Source: JAVBMC01 sp031552845 (lineage in GTDB: Bacteria; Verrucomicrobiota; Kiritimatiellia; RFP12; DVOR01). From it: 20,993 bases of DNA. The translations under genes were made by a program, and so were the position numbers. The stretch lies in assembly GCA_031552845.1 (NCBI GenBank), contig JAVBMC010000054.1, positions 1 to 20,993 on the forward strand, written 5' to 3'. Shown here one piece after another: positions 5,899 through 13,872 of this stretch. Position 1 is the stretch's first letter, and each line of letters opens with the position of its first letter. Under the pieces are notes generated by a model. The model saw nothing but the letters and a program-made list of their open reading frames with translations, was not told the DNA's origin and did not search any database.

Positions 5899-7797
5899 AT
5901 GAAACGCACTTTCGCTAGTTTGTTATTGGTAGTTGTAGCCGTTTTATGCAGCCAGGCTCAAGTGACTCGGCAGTATTGGAATGGTGATGCGGAGAATATG
6001 ACGTGGGATGCCACGGGGGTAAATTGGCTGGGGTGGACGGCTGATGATGTGTTGTGGGATGCAGACGCAGGTGCTTCAAATATGGCGGTGATTACCAATG
6101 GGATTTCGGAGGTGACGAATAGTGTCACAATCATGATCGATGGTGCTGTCAAAGCGGCGGGGGTGGAGATTACTAGCTTTGGCACGGTGATTGCCGGGGA
6201 TGGGTCGTTGACTTTAACGACGGGAACGAACAATGTCCTGAGCGGGCAGTGGGCGGCATTGCGGGTGCCGATGACGGCGCAGTCATTGGTGAAGGATGGA
6301 TATGGTATTTTGGAATTGGGATCCGCCGCACATGAGATTGATGATTTATATATCCGTCAAGGCCATGTGCGTTTGGAGGCGGCGTTTCCGACGGGAGGGT
6401 TATACGCGCAATTGGATGCGAGTGATCGTTCGTCAATCCGCACGAATAGTGCAGGCGAGATGACGCAGTGGTATCGAACAGTTGTTGGCGGCGCGATGGA
6501 AAGTTGGCGGATGTTTGTGCCGTGGGGAACGAAAGGACCTGTTTGGTCGTCTGATGCATTGGGCGGGCGCGGAGGTTTTATCTTTGGTAATGGTGTGGGG
6601 AATCGGATCTGGATGGGCGATGGCTTGAATATCGAGCAGCAAACAGTATTTATTGCGAGCCGTCCGACGTCAACAAGCCAAAACTCAAGCTCGGCACTTT
6701 ATACAGGCAAGGCTTGGAATGATCCGCGCATTTATCAATCGGGTAAGGAGTGGATGGGGACGAACAGTTCTGGCGCATTTCATTATAAAGGATGGATGCG
6801 GGTTAATGGTGTCGATGCGTCGGGTAATGTATCTGTAGGAACGGACATCAATATATTAACCTCGGTTTCGGTTGCGCAGAAAGTATTAAACATCACCATG
6901 GGGACAAAGGCAGACTCGACCAGCTATTACTGGCAGGGGGAATTGGGTGAGGTGATTATTTACAGCCGTCAGCTGACTGAGAACGAGATGTTGGCGGTTG
7001 AGAATTATTTGATGAAGAAGTGGATGGGGGAAAAGGTCTCCGAGGAGCCGTTCTTTGTCAATCCGATTTCATTGCGCATGGGCGACACGACGTTGGATCT
7101 GACGGGGCGGGATCTATGTGTGTCGTCGTTGACGAATACGACTTCGGGAACGGCGAACAATTGCATCATCATCAATACAATGCCGTGGAATACGACGTTT
7201 ACGGTTGATGTAGCCGAGGGGCAATCCAGCCGATTCTCCGGGCGGTTCCTGCGTGACATTACGCTTTGTAAGAAGGGCGTGGGCGTATTCAATTTGCTTG
7301 GCTCGGGGAACGATTATCATGGACGAACGGTTGTCGAAGAAGGTATGCTAGCTATCGGCAGCGCAGGTAAATTGTCGTCGGTTGCAGGGCGGGAAACATC
7401 TGTTGAAATCGCGGCTGATGCTGTGTTGGATCTGGGCGGAACAGTGCAGACGATTGTGATGTTAAGAGGAAGCGGTACGGTGCGAAATGGTACGTTGAAC
7501 GTGCAGCAGCCAATTGCGTATCAAGATGGTTTAACGCTGGGTAATGGTGCGCCGTCGCAAACGGTTGAGTTGGTTTCGGGTCAGACGGCAATTTATACGG
7601 GCGATACGGCGTTAGAGGGTATAACGTTTGTGCTGAAGGGTGATTGGCGAATTACCGGTCATGTGTTGGCGACGACCTCCGGAACGTTCTCCGGAGTGCC
7701 GACGGTGACGGGCGTGAGTTTGAATCAATGGAATGTTCGGGTGACGCCGAAGTCGGTTATGTTATTGCCGGTGGCGGTGCAGTTACAGCTTTATTAA
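5899..7797 (+). CDS. Secreted LamG-like / beta-strand-repeat protein
   Basis: This 632-residue protein starts 12 bp after the preceding stop, with GAGGAG at 5888-5893. The signal peptide ends near LCSQA (residue 20). Residues 20-160 hold a beta-repeat cap (QYWNGDAENMTWDATGVNW). Residues about 168-382 look like a concanavalin A-like LamG_3 domain: GLYAQLDASD at the start, QTVFIASRP in the middle, and ELGEVIIYSRQLTENEMLAV then YLMKKWMGE at the end, a pattern typical of secreted PVC lectin-like modules. A PATR coil follows (GNDYHGRTVVEEGMLAIGSAG, about 470), with more beta-rich sequence to the end (VAVQLQLY). LamG domains often bind carbohydrate, which suits the enzymes encoded next. There is no barrel or anchor. 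It sits 22 bp before the deacetylase. Fold calls are good; ligand and cellular role are inferred. Confidence 0.87.
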   Translation: MKRTFASLLLVVVAVLCSQAQVTRQYWNGDAENMTWDATGVNWLGWTADDVLWDADAGASNMAVITNGISEVTNSVTIMIDGAVKAAGVEITSFGTVIAGDGSLTLTTGTNNVLSGQWAALRVPMTAQSLVKDGYGILELGSAAHEIDDLYIRQGHVRLEAAFPTGGLYAQLDASDRSSIRTNSAGEMTQWYRTVVGGAMESWRMFVPWGTKGPVWSSDALGGRGGFIFGNGVGNRIWMGDGLNIEQQTVFIASRPTSTSQNSSSALYTGKAWNDPRIYQSGKEWMGTNSSGAFHYKGWMRVNGVDASGNVSVGTDINILTSVSVAQKVLNITMGTKADSTSYYWQGELGEVIIYSRQLTENEMLAVENYLMKKWMGEKVSEEPFFVNPISLRMGDTTLDLTGRDLCVSSLTNTTSGTANNCIIINTMPWNTTFTVDVAEGQSSRFSGRFLRDITLCKKGVGVFNLLGSGNDYHGRTVVEEGMLAIGSAGKLSSVAGRETSVEIAADAVLDLGGTVQTIVMLRGSGTVRNGTLNVQQPIAYQDGLTLGNGAPSQTVELVSGQTAIYTGDTALEGITFVLKGDWRITGHVLATTSGTFSGVPTVTGVSLNQWNVRVTPKSVMLLPVAVQLQLY

Positions 7798-7819
7798 TAA
7801 AAACAGAGAGGATACGGAC

Positions 7820-8809
7820 ATGAAGGTGGTTAGGGGTTATAGCGCGGCGGTGAAGCTGGGTGTAGTTGTGTTGGGGTGTCAGTTGGCCATGAGTGGGTTT
7901 GCGCAGGATGTGGGCAAGACCGAGGTGATGAAGTGGAAGGATGGCAAGGTCGGCGTCTTTATGATGGGCTTTGACGACAGCTGCGTGACGCATTTGGAGA
8001 ATGCGATTCCGGCGTTGGTCAAGCGCGGTTATCCGGGAACGTTTTATATTAACCCCGGTAATGGACCGTTCCAAAGCCGCAAGAATGATTGGATGGAAAA
8101 AGTGCCGAAGATGAAGGGGATTGTTTATGGCAATCACACCTACAAGCACAAGGGCGCGACAGATGCCGCAATGCTGGATGAGGAACTGTTGGGCTGGCAG
8201 ACGGCGATGGCACCGGTTTATGCCAGCCGCAAAAAGCCGTTCCTGCTGTCATTCGCCCAGCCGGGCGGCGTGAAGTGGGAAGTGAGCAAGGAGGAACAGG
8301 AAGCGGCTTTGAAAAAATATAACCTGATTAACCGTCCTCCTTTCTGGGGCGGTGGGATTCATGTGAAGACCACTCAGCAGATGGAAGAGCTGATAGACAA
8401 GGCTGTGACCAAGGGCATGATGACGCACTTGGACTTCCATGGCGTCGGCGGCGACTGGCTGAAGGTCGAGATGGATTTCTTCAACGCAATGCTGGACAAG
8501 CTGGATGCCGAGAAGGACAAGCTGTGGGTGGCGGATCATATCTCCTATCACAAGTATCTGACCGAACGCACCTCTGCCAAAGTGGAAGTTGTAAAGAAAG
8601 ACTCCAATCAAATCCGCATCAAGCTGACGTCGGATGAAGATCCGGCACTCTATGACGAGCCGCTGACGCTGCGCACGCAGGTGCCGGCGAACTGGGCCGT
8701 GTGTAAAGTGACGCAGGGTAAGGCGGTTATCGAAGAACGTGCCGAGCACGGCGTGCTGCAATATAACGCAGTGCCGGGCGCAGGTGAAATCGTCATCACC
8801 AAGAAGTAG
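7820..8809 (+). CDS. Secreted polysaccharide deacetylase (NodB / carbohydrate esterase 4 type)
   Basis: This 329-residue protein has a ribosome site AGAGAGGAT ahead of the ATG. The N-terminal export signal ends either at SGFA-QD (residue 28) or, less likely, as a lipoprotein at Cys 20. The NodB motifs are in order: GFDDS (Asp 52 and 53, catalytic base and metal ligand), GNHTYKH (His 106 and 110, metal ligands), SFAQPGG (about 144-150, substrate groove) and LDFHGVG (His 207, catalytic acid region). The family removes N- or O-acetyl groups from glycans with a divalent metal. Residues about 250-329 form a separate beta-rich tail (KVEVVKKDSNQIRIKLTSD) of unknown role. Its place between two glycan-binding-like proteins and a large glycoside hydrolase suggests that it trims acetyl groups before hydrolysis. 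The substrate is unknown. Confidence 0.9.
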   Translation: MKVVRGYSAAVKLGVVVLGCQLAMSGFAQDVGKTEVMKWKDGKVGVFMMGFDDSCVTHLENAIPALVKRGYPGTFYINPGNGPFQSRKNDWMEKVPKMKGIVYGNHTYKHKGATDAAMLDEELLGWQTAMAPVYASRKKPFLLSFAQPGGVKWEVSKEEQEAALKKYNLINRPPFWGGGIHVKTTQQMEELIDKAVTKGMMTHLDFHGVGGDWLKVEMDFFNAMLDKLDAEKDKLWVADHISYHKYLTERTSAKVEVVKKDSNQIRIKLTSDEDPALYDEPLTLRTQVPANWAVCKVTQGKAVIEERAEHGVLQYNAVPGAGEIVITKK

Positions 8810-8839
8810 TCACTTCGGACATAAAAGGATTTAAGCATC

Positions 8840-11800
8840 ATGAGATTAACACTCACGATTGTGGCCGCATTGTCCTGCGCGATGACATTCGCGCAGGACA
8901 TCACTGCGAAGCTGACCGATAAAGCGATTGTGCTTGAAGGCGGCGGAGCTTTGGGCAAGTTGGAATTGTCTTACCCGAAGCTGGGCGGTTCGTCAGGCGG
9001 CGAGCGCAAAGGACCAACCGGCGTCAAGCTGGATGGCAACAAAGCGGCACTGACGTATGCCGATGGCGGGCAGATTGCGCTGACGTTGAACAAGGATAAT
9101 GTCGCGTTTTCGTTTGTGAGTGCACCTGGCGGTCTGAAGGATTATCAGTATCAACTGCTGATCCCGCTCGACCATAGCAAGGGCAGCAGTTGGAAGATCG
9201 GTGACAAGGAGGGTGCGTTCCCCGCAGAGAGAGGTAAGACGAAACTCTATCAGGGCAACACCGGCAGCTTCATGCTGGCATCTGCGGATAAAAAGAAGCT
9301 GTGGATGCTCTTCCCGGAGACCTTCTCTTGGACAGAGCTGCAGGACTACCGCGAATGGAATTGGCAGACGTTCGGCTTGGTGTTTGTCACGCCGTATAAC
9401 GCCGACAAGAAGGTGATTGTCGTGCCGTTCGGTTCGTCGTTGGAGGCCGTGAAGAAAGTGCACGTCGAGCCACCTGCAGATTCCGGCGGTGCTGCGGCAA
9501 AGCCCAAGGTGAACAGCGAGTTTGCCGCCCGCTTGAATGACAAAGGCGTCGGCTTGGCTTGCGGCAACATGGGTGTCTTTGAGCTGCCCTATCCGAAGAT
9601 CACGATTGACGGCGCCAAAGCCGGTCCCATTGAGAAGCGGACAGAGGGCAATAAGGCGTTCTTGAAATACAAGAACAACGGCGCGGCGGAGCTTGAACTC
9701 TTCCGCGACAAGTACGTGCTGACTTTTACACAGATTCCGGGTAATGCAAAGAACATTCACCTCGAGATGTTCATTCCGTTTACCTTCTGCGACGTCGGCA
9801 AATGGCGGATTGATGGCACCGAAGGCACCTTCCCGAAGGAGAAGAAGCCCGGCGGCAAGCTGTTCCAAGGACACAGCAAGCGCCTGATGATTGCTGACGT
9901 CAATAACTCCCAGCTCAACATCGAAGTGCCGGAGAACTCCTACCTCGAATTGCAGGATAACCGCGAGTGGGGCTGGAACATCTTTTGGTTCTCGGCCTCG
10001 AAGCCGCTCACGCCTGACAATAAAACGTTCACCGTGAAGTTCAACCGCGACGTCAGCGGTTACAAGCAGGCCAAGCTCGTGGATGCCTTCGGACAGATTC
10101 CGCGCGACTTCCCCGGCAAGGTTAAGTCCGAGGACGAGTTGAAGCAAGATGTCGCAACTGAGAATGCATACTACAACAGCTTGCAGAAGATGCCGTACAA
10201 GACGAATAACTTTGGCGGCTTGGCCGGCAGCGGGCAGAAGCTCGGACTCAAAAAGACAGGCTTCTTCCATGTCGAGAAAAAGGCCGACGGTAAGTGGGTG
10301 CTGGTTGATCCGGCGGGCGATGCATTCTTCCACTTGGGCGTTTGCACATTCGGCGCGGGCGGTGAAGACGCCACGTTGATCGAAGGACGGCGCGAAGCGT
10401 TTGAATGGCTGCCGCCGCGTGAGGGTGCATTCAAGGATGCGTGGAATGAAAACAGCTGGTGGAACTCCCGCGCGGTTTCGTTCTACAAGGCCAACGTCAT
10501 CCGCAAATATGGCGCGTATGACCGTGTGACGCATACGGAGCGTTTGATTGACCGTGTGAAGAAACTCGGCTTCAACTCCGGTGGTGCATTCTCCGGCAGT
10601 TCGGACATCTTCAGGACTCAGAAGTTCCCGTATGTCTCGACTTTGCCTCTGGGCAAGTTTGACTTCACCGAGGAGGTGCCCGGCGTGCGCGGCATGTTCG
10701 ATCCGTTCGCCGAGAAGAGCATCACCAAGATGGACGAGCTGTTCTCCAAGAGCGTCGCGAAGAATGCGGACGAGCCGCTGATCATTGGTTACTTCCTTGC
10801 GAACGAGCAGGGCATGGAGGATATTCCGCGCGCGATTCCGGCGTTGAACGGCAAGCATCCGTGTAAGGTGAAGCTGATCGAAATGCTGCAGAACAAGTAC
10901 AAGACGATCGATGCGTTCAATCAGGCGTGGAACATGAAGGAAGCTTCGTTCGATGCGTTGAAGGATAAAGGTTTGCCGGTGACGACCAAGGCCGCCTTTG
11001 CCGACATGCAGGCGTATACGGAGTTCTTCATTGATGCCTACTGTGCGCTGATCACCAAGACCTTCCGCAAGTATGACAAGAACCATATGCTCATCGGCAA
11101 CCGCTGGCAGCCCAGCACGGCTAACAACGAAATCCTCTGCCGCGTGACCGGCAAGTATATGGACGTCATCAGCGTCAACTACTACTGCCTCGGCGTCGAT
11201 GCCTCGTTCATCCGCCGCATCTACGACTGGACCGGCGGCAAGCCGCAGTTCTGGAGCGAGTTCTTTTTTACTGCGGAGAAGGAAAGCAACGTCGCGGCGT
11301 TCAATGCCGATATGGGTACGCAAGCCCTGCGCGGCCAAGCCTACCGTTACTACATCGAGACCGCCGCATCGCTCGGCTTTGTGGTCGGCATCGAATGGTT
11401 CACGCTGCTGGATCAAGCCGCGACGGGACGCTTCTTTGAAGGCTTCAACGGCGAGCGTACTAACACCGGTCTCTTCAACGTGGCCGACCGTCCTTACAAA
11501 GACATGTTCGTCGAGATGAACAAAGCGCACACCGAGATCTACGACGTGTGGCTCAACGGCAAAATGCCCTTCGTGTTGAACGATCCGCGGATCTCTGCCA
11601 ACTCCTCCGGCACCAAGACGGTGACGGCGGCGCATCCGGTTGGCGCGATCAAGATCGACGGTAAGCTTGACGGCTGGCCGCTGCGTCCGCCGGAAATGAT
11701 TCCATCGTCACGCGTCACCATGGGACGCGATGCGAACGGACTCGAAGGTGGCTTCAAAGTTGCATGGGACGACAAGTTCCTCTACCTGCTCGTGACCGTG

Positions 11801-12220
11801 ACCGACAACACGCCCATGATCAACAAGCAAACCAAGCCCGACCGTTATTGGAATGGCGATTGCATTGAGCTGTTCATCGGCAGTGAGAATGTAGAAAAGG
11901 GTGGACCGCTCCTATTCAGCGACCGCCACATTCTCATCAATGCCTCCGGCGACAACATGACTTACGTCGGCAATGTCGCGCAGCAGCCCGCTCTCGAAAC
12001 AGCGGTCGTGCCCGCCATCGGCGGCAAGGGCTACACGGTCGAAGCGAAGATTCCGTGGAGCGTGCTCGATACCCAGCCCAAGGAGGGACAACAGCTCCTC
12101 TTTGATATCGGCATCGGCAACAGCGATGGCGATCTGCGCAACGTGCAAATCATGTGGAACGGCAGGGGCCGCAACTCAAGCGACCGCAGCGCTTGGGGGC
12201 GCCTCAAACTCGTGCCCTAA
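8840..12220 (+). CDS. Large secreted clan GH-A glycoside hydrolase (agarase/beta-galactosidase-like) with CBM9-like C-terminus
   Basis: This 1126-residue protein has a signal peptide cleaved near TFA-QD (residue 18). Two related beta-rich modules come first (about 20-205 and 228-410). Each carries a W-K/R-I-G/D-G/D-x-E-G-x-F-P motif and then LQDYREWNW or LQDNREWGW, indicating an internal duplication. The catalytic region (about 465-920) begins GFFHVEKKADGKWVLVDPAG, a common opening of GH50/GH42-like enzymes. Predicted acid/base is Glu 656 in LANEQG and predicted nucleophile is Glu 807 in FWSEFFF, spaced as in clan GH-A. Residues about 935-1126 resemble a family 9 carbohydrate-binding or DOMON-like domain (IKIDGKLDGWP, FKVAWDDKFLYLLVTVTD, RYWNGDCIELFIG, YTVEAKIPWSVL). 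It is the last gene of the operon, followed by a strong terminator. The exact family and substrate cannot be set by eye. A very long antisense frame over this gene is a codon-bias shadow. Confidence 0.88.
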   Translation: MRLTLTIVAALSCAMTFAQDITAKLTDKAIVLEGGGALGKLELSYPKLGGSSGGERKGPTGVKLDGNKAALTYADGGQIALTLNKDNVAFSFVSAPGGLKDYQYQLLIPLDHSKGSSWKIGDKEGAFPAERGKTKLYQGNTGSFMLASADKKKLWMLFPETFSWTELQDYREWNWQTFGLVFVTPYNADKKVIVVPFGSSLEAVKKVHVEPPADSGGAAAKPKVNSEFAARLNDKGVGLACGNMGVFELPYPKITIDGAKAGPIEKRTEGNKAFLKYKNNGAAELELFRDKYVLTFTQIPGNAKNIHLEMFIPFTFCDVGKWRIDGTEGTFPKEKKPGGKLFQGHSKRLMIADVNNSQLNIEVPENSYLELQDNREWGWNIFWFSASKPLTPDNKTFTVKFNRDVSGYKQAKLVDAFGQIPRDFPGKVKSEDELKQDVATENAYYNSLQKMPYKTNNFGGLAGSGQKLGLKKTGFFHVEKKADGKWVLVDPAGDAFFHLGVCTFGAGGEDATLIEGRREAFEWLPPREGAFKDAWNENSWWNSRAVSFYKANVIRKYGAYDRVTHTERLIDRVKKLGFNSGGAFSGSSDIFRTQKFPYVSTLPLGKFDFTEEVPGVRGMFDPFAEKSITKMDELFSKSVAKNADEPLIIGYFLANEQGMEDIPRAIPALNGKHPCKVKLIEMLQNKYKTIDAFNQAWNMKEASFDALKDKGLPVTTKAAFADMQAYTEFFIDAYCALITKTFRKYDKNHMLIGNRWQPSTANNEILCRVTGKYMDVISVNYYCLGVDASFIRRIYDWTGGKPQFWSEFFFTAEKESNVAAFNADMGTQALRGQAYRYYIETAASLGFVVGIEWFTLLDQAATGRFFEGFNGERTNTGLFNVADRPYKDMFVEMNKAHTEIYDVWLNGKMPFVLNDPRISANSSGTKTVTAAHPVGAIKIDGKLDGWPLRPPEMIPSSRVTMGRDANGLEGGFKVAWDDKFLYLLVTVTDNTPMINKQTKPDRYWNGDCIELFIGSENVEKGGPLLFSDRHILINASGDNMTYVGNVAQQPALETAVVPAIGGKGYTVEAKIPWSVLDTQPKEGQQLLFDIGIGNSDGDLRNVQIMWNGRGRNSSDRSAWGRLKLVP

Positions 12221-12240
12221 CCACACGTCACATCCTCACG

Positions 12241-12278
12241 ACAGCCTCTGCGGTTTTCCGCAGGGGCTGTTTTGTTTT
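12241..12278 (+). terminator. Rho-independent terminator of the secreted-protein operon
   Basis: ACAGCCTCTGCGG (12241-12253) pairs with CCGCAGGGGCTGT (12258-12270): 13 bp with a single G-U pair, a TTTT loop, then TTTTGTTTT. It starts 20 bp after the hydrolase stop. Confidence 0.93.
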
Positions 12279-12387
12279 AGCGCGCGCCCATCGATGCTCT
12301 CAGGGGCGTCGCCTTTTACGAACACGAGGAAAGGGCAAAAGATTGATGAGACCGGAATCAGATACTTACGTGTGTATGGCGCCTGTG
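12279..12387. other. Convergent intergenic spacer, nothing recognised
   Basis: DNA between the operon terminator and array 2. No supported gene or RNA was seen. Short frames here lack ribosome binding sites and recognisable content. Confidence 0.4.
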
Positions 12388-12509
12388 CGAAATGTTACTG
12401 CTGAGCGTCAGTAAGGTTACTTGCTGTTGGCAGTAATGTTACTTCCGGTTGTGAGTAACGTTACTTTCACCGCGAAGTAATGTTACTGTCAGCGCTGAGT
12501 AACATTACT
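12388..12509. repeat. Phased palindrome array 2: AGTAAYRTTACT, 22-bp pitch
   Basis: Six 12-bp units start at 12388, 12410, 12432, 12454, 12476 and 12498, exactly 22 bp apart. The sequences are CGAAATGTTACT (left half degraded), AGTAAGGTTACT, AGTAATGTTACT, AGTAACGTTACT (perfect palindrome), AGTAATGTTACT and AGTAACATTACT. The five 10-bp linkers are unrelated to one another. Conserved palindromes, variable linkers and constant pitch argue against a simple minisatellite and for selected protein-binding sites, spaced by about two helical turns. The array lies between the 3' ends of convergent genes (12220 and 12622), so it is not an ordinary operator. Linkers are too short and variable for CRISPR spacers. 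Confidence 0.93.
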
Positions 12510-12555
12510 CACGTTCCTGATACGGGGCTGAAACTGAAGTGCCATGGACGTCGCC

Positions 12556-12564
12556 TGATATAAT
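12556..12564 (+). promoter_or_regulatory. Possible extended -10 element downstream of array 2
   Basis: TGATATAAT is a perfect extended -10 (TATAAT at 12559-12564), but the -35 position holds only a poor match. If active, it would start a plus-strand transcript near 12571 that runs antisense into the AEC transporter gene. No coding sequence follows. The rest of 12510-12621 shows nothing else, including no clear terminator for the minus-strand operon. Confidence 0.3.
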
Positions 12565-12621
12565 TAGCTTCGGGTATTGTGCCTGCGGCATTCCTCGTAA
12601 GATGTGGCGCCTGCCTTTGCT

Positions 12622-13569
12622 TTAATAGCCGAGGCCGTAGAGCCAGATGGGAATTGTGGCGAGGCAGCAGAGATGGGTCATGAGGACGGTGGCGGAGGCG
12701 AGGTCGGCGTCGATATCGTAGACTTCGGCGAGCGAGACTTGAAGCATGGCACAGGGTTGGAGCGCAATGACAGAGAGAATGCCCGCGACATCTTTAGGGA
12801 GCGGCAGCAGGAAGATGAAGAGCAGGCAGAGCGCCGGGGTGATGCCGAGCCGTAATATGCAAACCCCGAGAGTGAGTGGCGAGAATAAATGATGCACGCG
12901 GATTTCGGCAAGGCGTATGCCACACACGAGCGCAGCAATCGGGATGGTCGCGCGGCCGACGGCATATGCGGTATCGAGCAGTGTTGCGAGAATATGATGG
13001 ATGGACGTTTCGGCCGCGGGCGTCCATACGCTGGCGATGCCCAAGAGCGAGATTGCAAACAGCAGCGCGAGGATCGGCATGGAGAGAACGTGGCGTATGA
13101 ATGAGCGGTCGACTTTAGCACCGGTGACGGTTTTGATGCCGAGCGTCCAGATGGTGACTTCGGCGCCCAACGCCGCAAAGCTGATTTGCGCGATTGCTTT
13201 CTCACCCCAGAGTCCGGCGGCGATGAGGATGGGCAGGAAGGAATAGTTGTTCAGCAGGCAGGTGAGGTGGAAACAGCGACGCACGGGTTCGGGTTGGTTT
13301 TTGAGCAACGGCAGCACGAGGCGTCCGACGCACCAACCCAAGCACAAGATGCCCGCAGTGCCGGCCGGGAGCATCCAGTTGGCCAGCAGTGATTGGATGG
13401 TGAAGTTGCGCACGATCGCGCTAACGATCAAACAAGGATACACGAAGTTCACCAGCACGATGGAAAGCTCGCGGGCAAAGTGGTCGCTGAAGCGGAACCG
13501 CCGCATGAGCACCCAGCCGGCGAGTGCCATTAAGAAGATTTCGAGGATGCGCAGAAAGATGAAGAACAT
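12622..13569 (-). CDS. AEC (auxin efflux carrier) family transporter
   Basis: This 315-residue polytopic membrane protein has about ten hydrophobic segments. The first ones (MFFIFLRILEIFLMALAGWVL, then ELSIVLVNFVYPCLIVSAIV) match the N-terminal half of AEC permeases, which typically have a conserved N-x-x-x-P in this helix. The second half (ATIPIAALVCGIRLAEIRV, ALQPCAMLQVSLAEVYDIDADLASATVLMTHL) matches the family's C-terminal repeat with its conserved small and polar residues. Bacterial members export or import malate, malonate and other organic acids; the substrate here is unknown. It is the last gene of the run, 5 bp after the DUF2752 gene. The length is normal for the family. Confidence 0.85.
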   Translation of the reverse strand: MFFIFLRILEIFLMALAGWVLMRRFRFSDHFARELSIVLVNFVYPCLIVSAIVRNFTIQSLLANWMLPAGTAGILCLGWCVGRLVLPLLKNQPEPVRRCFHLTCLLNNYSFLPILIAAGLWGEKAIAQISFAALGAEVTIWTLGIKTVTGAKVDRSFIRHVLSMPILALLFAISLLGIASVWTPAAETSIHHILATLLDTAYAVGRATIPIAALVCGIRLAEIRVHHLFSPLTLGVCILRLGITPALCLLFIFLLPLPKDVAGILSVIALQPCAMLQVSLAEVYDIDADLASATVLMTHLCCLATIPIWLYGLGY

Positions 13570-13574
13570 AGGAG

Positions 13575-13871
13575 TTAGTTATCCGCTTTGTAAAACCGAA
13601 CCAGCTGCCGCAGCACTAGGACTCCCAACAGCGGGAAGACGATGAGGCATCGCCAGTTCAATGAGATTGCCGCTTGAATGTTGCCATGCAGCGTTTGGAA
13701 AAATGCCCGCGTCATGCCGCAGCCCCAGCACTCGTGTCCGATAAAACGTTTGATCAGGCAGATCGTCGGCTTTTGATCAATCCACTCAAGCGGGATACAC
13801 CACAATGCGATCGCAAGCAAAGCGACAATTGCGACACGTCCCCAACGGATTGTAAACGGCGGCTTGTACAT
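13575..13871 (-). CDS. DUF2752 small membrane protein
   Basis: The ATG at 13871 gives 98 residues and lies 1 bp after the tcdA stop. A longer frame from 13958 would overlap tcdA by 86 bp and adds a charged, unconserved stretch, so the shorter start was chosen. Two hydrophobic segments flank HECWGCGMTRAFFQTLHGNIQAAISLNW, the hallmark C-x-x-C-G-x-T-R...G...A...N region of DUF2752. These are small inner-membrane proteins of unknown role whose paired Cys might bind a metal or be redox active. Position between tcdA and the AEC gene gives no clear functional clue. Confidence 0.8.
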   Translation of the reverse strand: MYKPPFTIRWGRVAIVALLAIALWCIPLEWIDQKPTICLIKRFIGHECWGCGMTRAFFQTLHGNIQAAISLNWRCLIVFPLLGVLVLRQLVRFYKADN

Positions 13872-13872
13872 A

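Noticed and set aside
8993..11635. 880-codon open frame antisense to the glycoside hydrolase
   Set aside because: It mirrors codon bias of the hydrolase gene, has no ribosome binding site or recognisable domain, and the sense protein has a signal peptide and catalytic motifs.
12388..12509. CRISPR array or simple minisatellite
   Set aside because: 12-bp palindromes with 10-bp linkers are too short for CRISPR; a minisatellite would show related linkers, and these are unrelated.
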